From assembly GCA_016875255.1 (NCBI GenBank), contig VGRU01000166.1:1-8142 (forward strand): a stretch of 8,142 nucleotides of DNA, read 5' to 3'. The notes below the pieces were generated by a model. It made no database searches and was not told the origin of the DNA. It worked only from the letters and a program-made list of their open reading frames with translations. Positions 5,403 through 8,142 of this stretch are shown piece by piece. The DNA comes from Deltaproteobacteria bacterium (GTDB lineage: Bacteria; Desulfobacterota; BSN033; UBA1163). Positions within the stretch are counted from its first letter, which is position 1. Each line of letters starts with the position of its first letter. The position numbers and the translations under genes were made by a program.

Positions 5403-7879
5403 TTGCAGGAGGCTTTTCCCTTCTTTTTCTTCTTCTCCTTGGCTTCCTCTCCGCCCCCCTCATACTCTTTGATCTTCTTTCCCAATTCCTGAAGTTTCCT
5501 GTCCACCAGGTCATTGACCGTGCCTTCTTTAAAACGTCCGTCCTCCAGCCGTTCGCCCGCCTCCACACCGGTGAGGATCGCAATCCCCTGATCGATGGTT
5601 TTCACCGGATAGACACGAAACTTCCCTTCCTGAACCGCCTGCACCACACCCTTTCTCAACATTAAATCGTCGATATTGAGGTGAGGGATCATCACGCCCT
5701 GCTTTCCCGTTAAACCTTTCGCCTTGCAAACTTCAAAAAACCCTTCGATCTTCTCATTCACCCCGCCGATCGGTTGAACCTCTCCTTTCTGATTGACTGA
5801 ACCCGTCACGGCAATATCCTGCCGGAGGGGGAGGCCGGAAAGGCTCGAAAGAAGTCCATAGAGTTCCGTGGAGGAGGCGCTGTCTCCCTCCACTCCGCTG
5901 TAAGACTGTTCAAAACAGATGCTGGCGCTCATGGTGATCGGTTTGTCCTGAGCATATCTGTCCCGGAGGTATCCCGAAAGGATATAGACCCCTTTATTAT
6001 GGATGGGGCCGCTCATCTCCACTTCCCTCTCGATATTAATAATTCCAGCCTTTCCCAAAGAGGTCTTGACGGTAATCCGTGAAGGTTTCCCGAAGGCGTA
6101 ATCTCCCAGGTTATAGACGGAGAGGCCATTGACCTGTCCTGCGACCATTCCATCGGAATCGATCAGGATCGTCCCATCGTCAATCATCTCCTGAATCTTC
6201 TCCTCCACAAGATTCAAACGATAAGCCCTTTTCTCAATGGCCTTGTCCACATGGGCCTCTTTGACCACCGGAGAACCGTCCTTCCCAGCCCAGTAGTTGG
6301 CCTCTCTCAGGAGATCGGCAATCAGGTGGAATCGTGTGGAGAGCTTTTTTTGCCTTCCTGCAATCCTCACCCCATGCTCCACAACCGCTGCCACACCCGT
6401 TCGATCAAAGGGTCTCAATTTTTCTTCATCGCAGACCTTCCGGATGAAGGAGGCATACTGCCGGATTTTATCTTCATCCTTGCCGGTGACCGAATCGAAG
6501 TCCGCCTTGATCTTAAAAATCTTTTTAAAGTCGTCGTCCATGTTGAAGAGGAGGTGATAGAGATGGGTGTCGCCGATCATGATGATCTTCGTATTGCACT
6601 CGATGGGCTCCGGCTTGAGCGCAGTGGTGGCAAAGAAATAGAAGGGATCGAAAGTCTGAACCTCCATCACCTGATTCTTCAAGGTCCGCTTCAAAGCGGG
6701 CCAGACCCCTGGTTCCACGAGGCCGTCCAGCGCATTGAAAACCAGATACCCGCCATTCGCCCTCAGAAATGACCCTGCTTTGATATGGGTGAAGTCGGTT
6801 TTCCAGACTCCGGAGCGATCAACTACTCTCTCGATGGTGCCGAAAAGGTTTCGGTAGTTTGGCGTCATCTCCACGATGATGGGCGCCCCCTTTGTCTCGG
6901 AATTATCGACCAGGACATTGACCTGATATTCGGCAAATGTGTCCGCCGGCTGAGACAGAACCAACCCTGGAATGGGCGAAGGGGGAGACTCCTCTTTCTC
7001 CCTGAAACGATGAAAATTGGCCACGATATCCTCCTGGACCCCATCCAGGTAGTGATGAATCCTTTCGTAATTAAACCTTTCCTTAATGTCTGTAATGGAG
7101 TCTTTGACGGCCGGAGAGATCATCTGCGTATCCAGAGCGGATAATTCATCCTTGATCTCCTTCTCCGATTTCCGGGTCTCCTTAAAGATATCCTCCAATT
7201 CGCTGACCAGTTCGGCCTGTTTTCCCTTGATCCTCTCGATCTCCTCTCTGGAGAATTTATTCTCCTCCACCATCGTTTCAAGCTGCTCAATGTTGACCGG
7301 ATTCCCCTCCACCACCGGGAAAATACCCGGACGGGAATAGGGCCCCATCTGGATCTGAACGAGGGCGAAGCCCTCCTTGTTCACTTTCTTTTCAAACTCC
7401 CGGAACATCTCGGCCTGCCTGCTCCGAAATCCCTCAACCAGCTCTTTCTTCTTGTTGAGGTAGTTCTCGTTCTCAAAGATGAGGGGGACCTTCTTCTTCA
7501 AGGCTTCGATCAGGGTCTCCATCTCTTTTTTGAAACCATTTCCCTGCCCCGCTGGAAGGCTGAGCATATGGGGCATATCCGGGTTCTTGAAGTTGTTGAC
7601 ATAGCAGAGGTCATTGGGAATCTTCCCTTTTACATCCATCTCTTCGAAGACCGCTTTGATCGTAGTGAAGCGGCCTGTGCCTGCCAGTCCGGTCACAAAG
7701 ATATTGTATCCGATGCTCTCGATTTCCAGCCCAACCCGGATCGCCTCCAGGGCTCTTTCCTGACCGATGATCTCCTGACAGGGCTCAATCGCTTCGGTGG
7801 TTTCCATAGGGAATGAATTGGGATCGCACCGCCAGCGTAACTTCTCAACAGGCACTTCTTCATAAATTTGATTCGCCAT
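5396..7879 (-). CDS. Lon-family ATP-dependent protease (AAA_32 plus Lon C-terminal peptidase)
   Basis: This 827-residue cytoplasmic protease belongs to the Lon-like group (COG1067) in which an AAA+ module with a long helical insert precedes a serine-lysine peptidase domain. A P-loop-like motif GLAGTGRFTT spans 64-73. A charged helical, coiled-coil-like insert lies at about 115-295. The AAA core continues with GGYLVFNALDGL (376-387), IIMIGDTHLYHLL (432-444) and a sensor-2-like STRFHLIADLLREANYW (514-530). The peptidase domain (about 560-775) has the catalytic Ser667 in EGDSASS and Lys710 in GGVNEKIEGF, so proteolysis should be intact. The Walker A lysine is Arg70 and the next position is Phe71, so ATP use is less certain. 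The protein ends in a lysine-rich tail. It should degrade damaged or specific proteins, fitting the DnaJ neighbour. ATG at 7879 has AGGAGG 8 nt upstream (7888-7893). It is not classical Lon, because no LAN substrate-binding domain is seen. Confidence 0.93.
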   Translation of the reverse strand: MANQIYEEVPVEKLRWRCDPNSFPMETTEAIEPCQEIIGQERALEAIRVGLEIESIGYNIFVTGLAGTGRFTTIKAVFEEMDVKGKIPNDLCYVNNFKNPDMPHMLSLPAGQGNGFKKEMETLIEALKKKVPLIFENENYLNKKKELVEGFRSRQAEMFREFEKKVNKEGFALVQIQMGPYSRPGIFPVVEGNPVNIEQLETMVEENKFSREEIERIKGKQAELVSELEDIFKETRKSEKEIKDELSALDTQMISPAVKDSITDIKERFNYERIHHYLDGVQEDIVANFHRFREKEESPPSPIPGLVLSQPADTFAEYQVNVLVDNSETKGAPIIVEMTPNYRNLFGTIERVVDRSGVWKTDFTHIKAGSFLRANGGYLVFNALDGLVEPGVWPALKRTLKNQVMEVQTFDPFYFFATTALKPEPIECNTKIIMIGDTHLYHLLFNMDDDFKKIFKIKADFDSVTGKDEDKIRQYASFIRKVCDEEKLRPFDRTGVAAVVEHGVRIAGRQKKLSTRFHLIADLLREANYWAGKDGSPVVKEAHVDKAIEKRAYRLNLVEEKIQEMIDDGTILIDSDGMVAGQVNGLSVYNLGDYAFGKPSRITVKTSLGKAGIINIEREVEMSGPIHNKGVYILSGYLRDRYAQDKPITMSASICFEQSYSGVEGDSASSTELYGLLSSLSGLPLRQDIAVTGSVNQKGEVQPIGGVNEKIEGFFEVCKAKGLTGKQGVMIPHLNIDDLMLRKGVVQAVQEGKFRVYPVKTIDQGIAILTGVEAGERLEDGRFKEGTVNDLVDRKLQELGKKIKEYEGGGEEAKEKKKKKGKASCNG

Positions 7880-7918
7880 GAGCCATTCCTCCTGAGAAAA
7901 AACCTTCCTTCTCGATTC

Positions 7919-7947
7919 TATTTATAACAGAGAGTAGAAAAAGTCAA
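7919..7947 (-). promoter_or_regulatory. Candidate sigma-70 promoter for the Lon-like protease gene
   Basis: On the minus strand a -35 box TTGACT (7942-7947) is followed 17 nt later by TAAATA (7919-7924). The alternative -10 TATAAA (7921-7926) is spaced 15 nt. Transcription would start near 7912, giving a leader of about 30 nt with the AGGAGG site. It lies in the 140-bp gap after dnaJ, so the protease and rsmE probably form their own transcription unit. No heat-shock (CCCCAT-type) -10 is seen. Confidence 0.5.
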
Positions 7948-7969
7948 CGCAGACAAATGAAGAAATGGG

Positions 7970-8018
7970 AATTAAGAGTTATGAGTTATGAATTAAGAAT
8001 TGAAAATTGGCAATTGAG
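7970..8018. repeat. Tandem heptamer repeat, seven units
   Basis: Seven consecutive 7-bp units fill 49 bp: AATTAAG twice (units 1 and 4), AGTTATG twice (units 2 and 3), and the diverging AATTGAA, AATTGGC and AATTGAG (units 5-7). All share A-(A/G)-TT in the first four positions. The array begins 91 bp before the protease start codon and ends one base short of the dnaJ stop codon (8020). It resembles short tandemly repeated heptamers found between genes in various bacteria; its function is unknown. Confidence 0.75.
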
Positions 8019-8019
8019 T

Positions 8020-8142
8020 TTAGATGCCTTCTTTGGCAAGCTCCTGGATCAGACTTTTTGTTTTTTCTGACACCCTTTTGGGAATCTTCACAATCACCTT
8101 CACATATTCATCTCCCCTGCCCTCTTTCTGAAAGTGGGGAAG
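8020..8142 (-). CDS. dnaJ: DnaJ-family co-chaperone, C-terminal end (partial)
   Basis: Only the last 40 residues and the TAA stop (8020-8022) are in the window; the rest lies beyond the right edge. The visible part starts LPHFQKEGRGDEY, then VKVIVKIPKRVSEK and a final helix LIQELAKEGI. This matches the end of the DnaJ C-terminal substrate-binding domain, where the pattern is LP-x(n)-GRGD-x-(Y/L)-V-x-(V/I)-x-V-x-(V/T)-P followed by a short helix. DnaJ delivers unfolded clients to DnaK and stimulates its ATPase in the cytoplasm. The J domain and any zinc-finger region are not visible, so it could be DnaJ itself or a CbpA-type relative, and the symbol is tentative. It lies 140 bp upstream of the Lon-like protease gene in the same direction. 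Confidence 0.85.
   Translation of the reverse strand, partial: LPHFQKEGRGDEYVKVIVKIPKRVSEKTKSLIQELAKEGI

Noticed and set aside
5396..5460. Lysine-rich protease tail as a frameshift artefact
   Set aside because: Charged, repetitive C-terminal tails are common beyond the last folded element of Lon-like proteins, and the peptidase domain ends cleanly before it.
5329..5583. 84-residue minus-strand frame across the protease end
   Set aside because: It overlaps the protease 3' end in another frame and is rich in Arg and Trp, typical of a shadow frame. Only its M-D-R-I-V segment is of interest, as part of the 13-bp repeat.
6251..6772. 173-residue plus-strand frame opposite the protease gene
   Set aside because: It is the complement of the conserved AAA core of the Lon-like protease; its length follows from codon bias on the other strand.

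Overview
The window holds nine coding regions, all on the minus strand. They fall into two blocks separated by about 0.5 kb of mostly AT-rich DNA. No rRNA, tRNA, CRISPR array, insertion sequence or phage gene was recognised. Nearly every gene has a strong AGGAGG-type ribosome binding site. The protein set (DnaJ next to a Lon-family protease next to RsmE, secreted WD40 and DUF4919 proteins, and a possible sigma-54 promoter) suggests a Gram-negative anaerobe of the Deltaproteobacteria/Desulfobacterota type. That placement is inferred from gene types and is not proven by any marker here.

Block A (right, 8142 down to 4440, reading leftwards) is housekeeping and proteostasis. It starts with the last 40 residues of a DnaJ-family co-chaperone (8020-8142). 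A 140-bp gap follows, carrying a seven-unit heptamer repeat and a sigma-70-like promoter. Next come an 827-residue Lon-family AAA+ protease of the AAA_32/Lon_C type (5396-7879) and rsmE, the 16S rRNA m3U1498 methyltransferase (4440-5372). The rsmE reading frame is about 60 residues longer at its N-terminus than usual. The DNA under that extension contains a terminator-like hairpin and is bracketed by a 13-bp direct repeat.

The middle (about 3895-4439) has no intact gene. It contains an AT-rich upstream region, a good -24/-12 (sigma-54) promoter match at 4225-4240 pointing left, and a start-less 95-codon reading frame (3895-4179) that looks like the C-terminal remnant of another gene.

Block B (left, 3861 down to 1) looks like one operon of exported or membrane proteins: a DUF4919 protein, two unrecognised proteins with signal peptides, a secreted WD40-type beta-propeller protein, and the start of a phospholipase D-nuclease N-terminal (PLDc_N) membrane protein cut by the window edge. 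The spacings are 21 bp, 73 bp, a 4-bp ATGA overlap and 35 bp. The WD40 protein ends in a motif usually seen just before a caspase (peptidase C14) domain, but no such domain follows. Block B, possibly read from a sigma-54 promoter, is the most likely place for an undescribed system, but its function cannot be read from the sequence.
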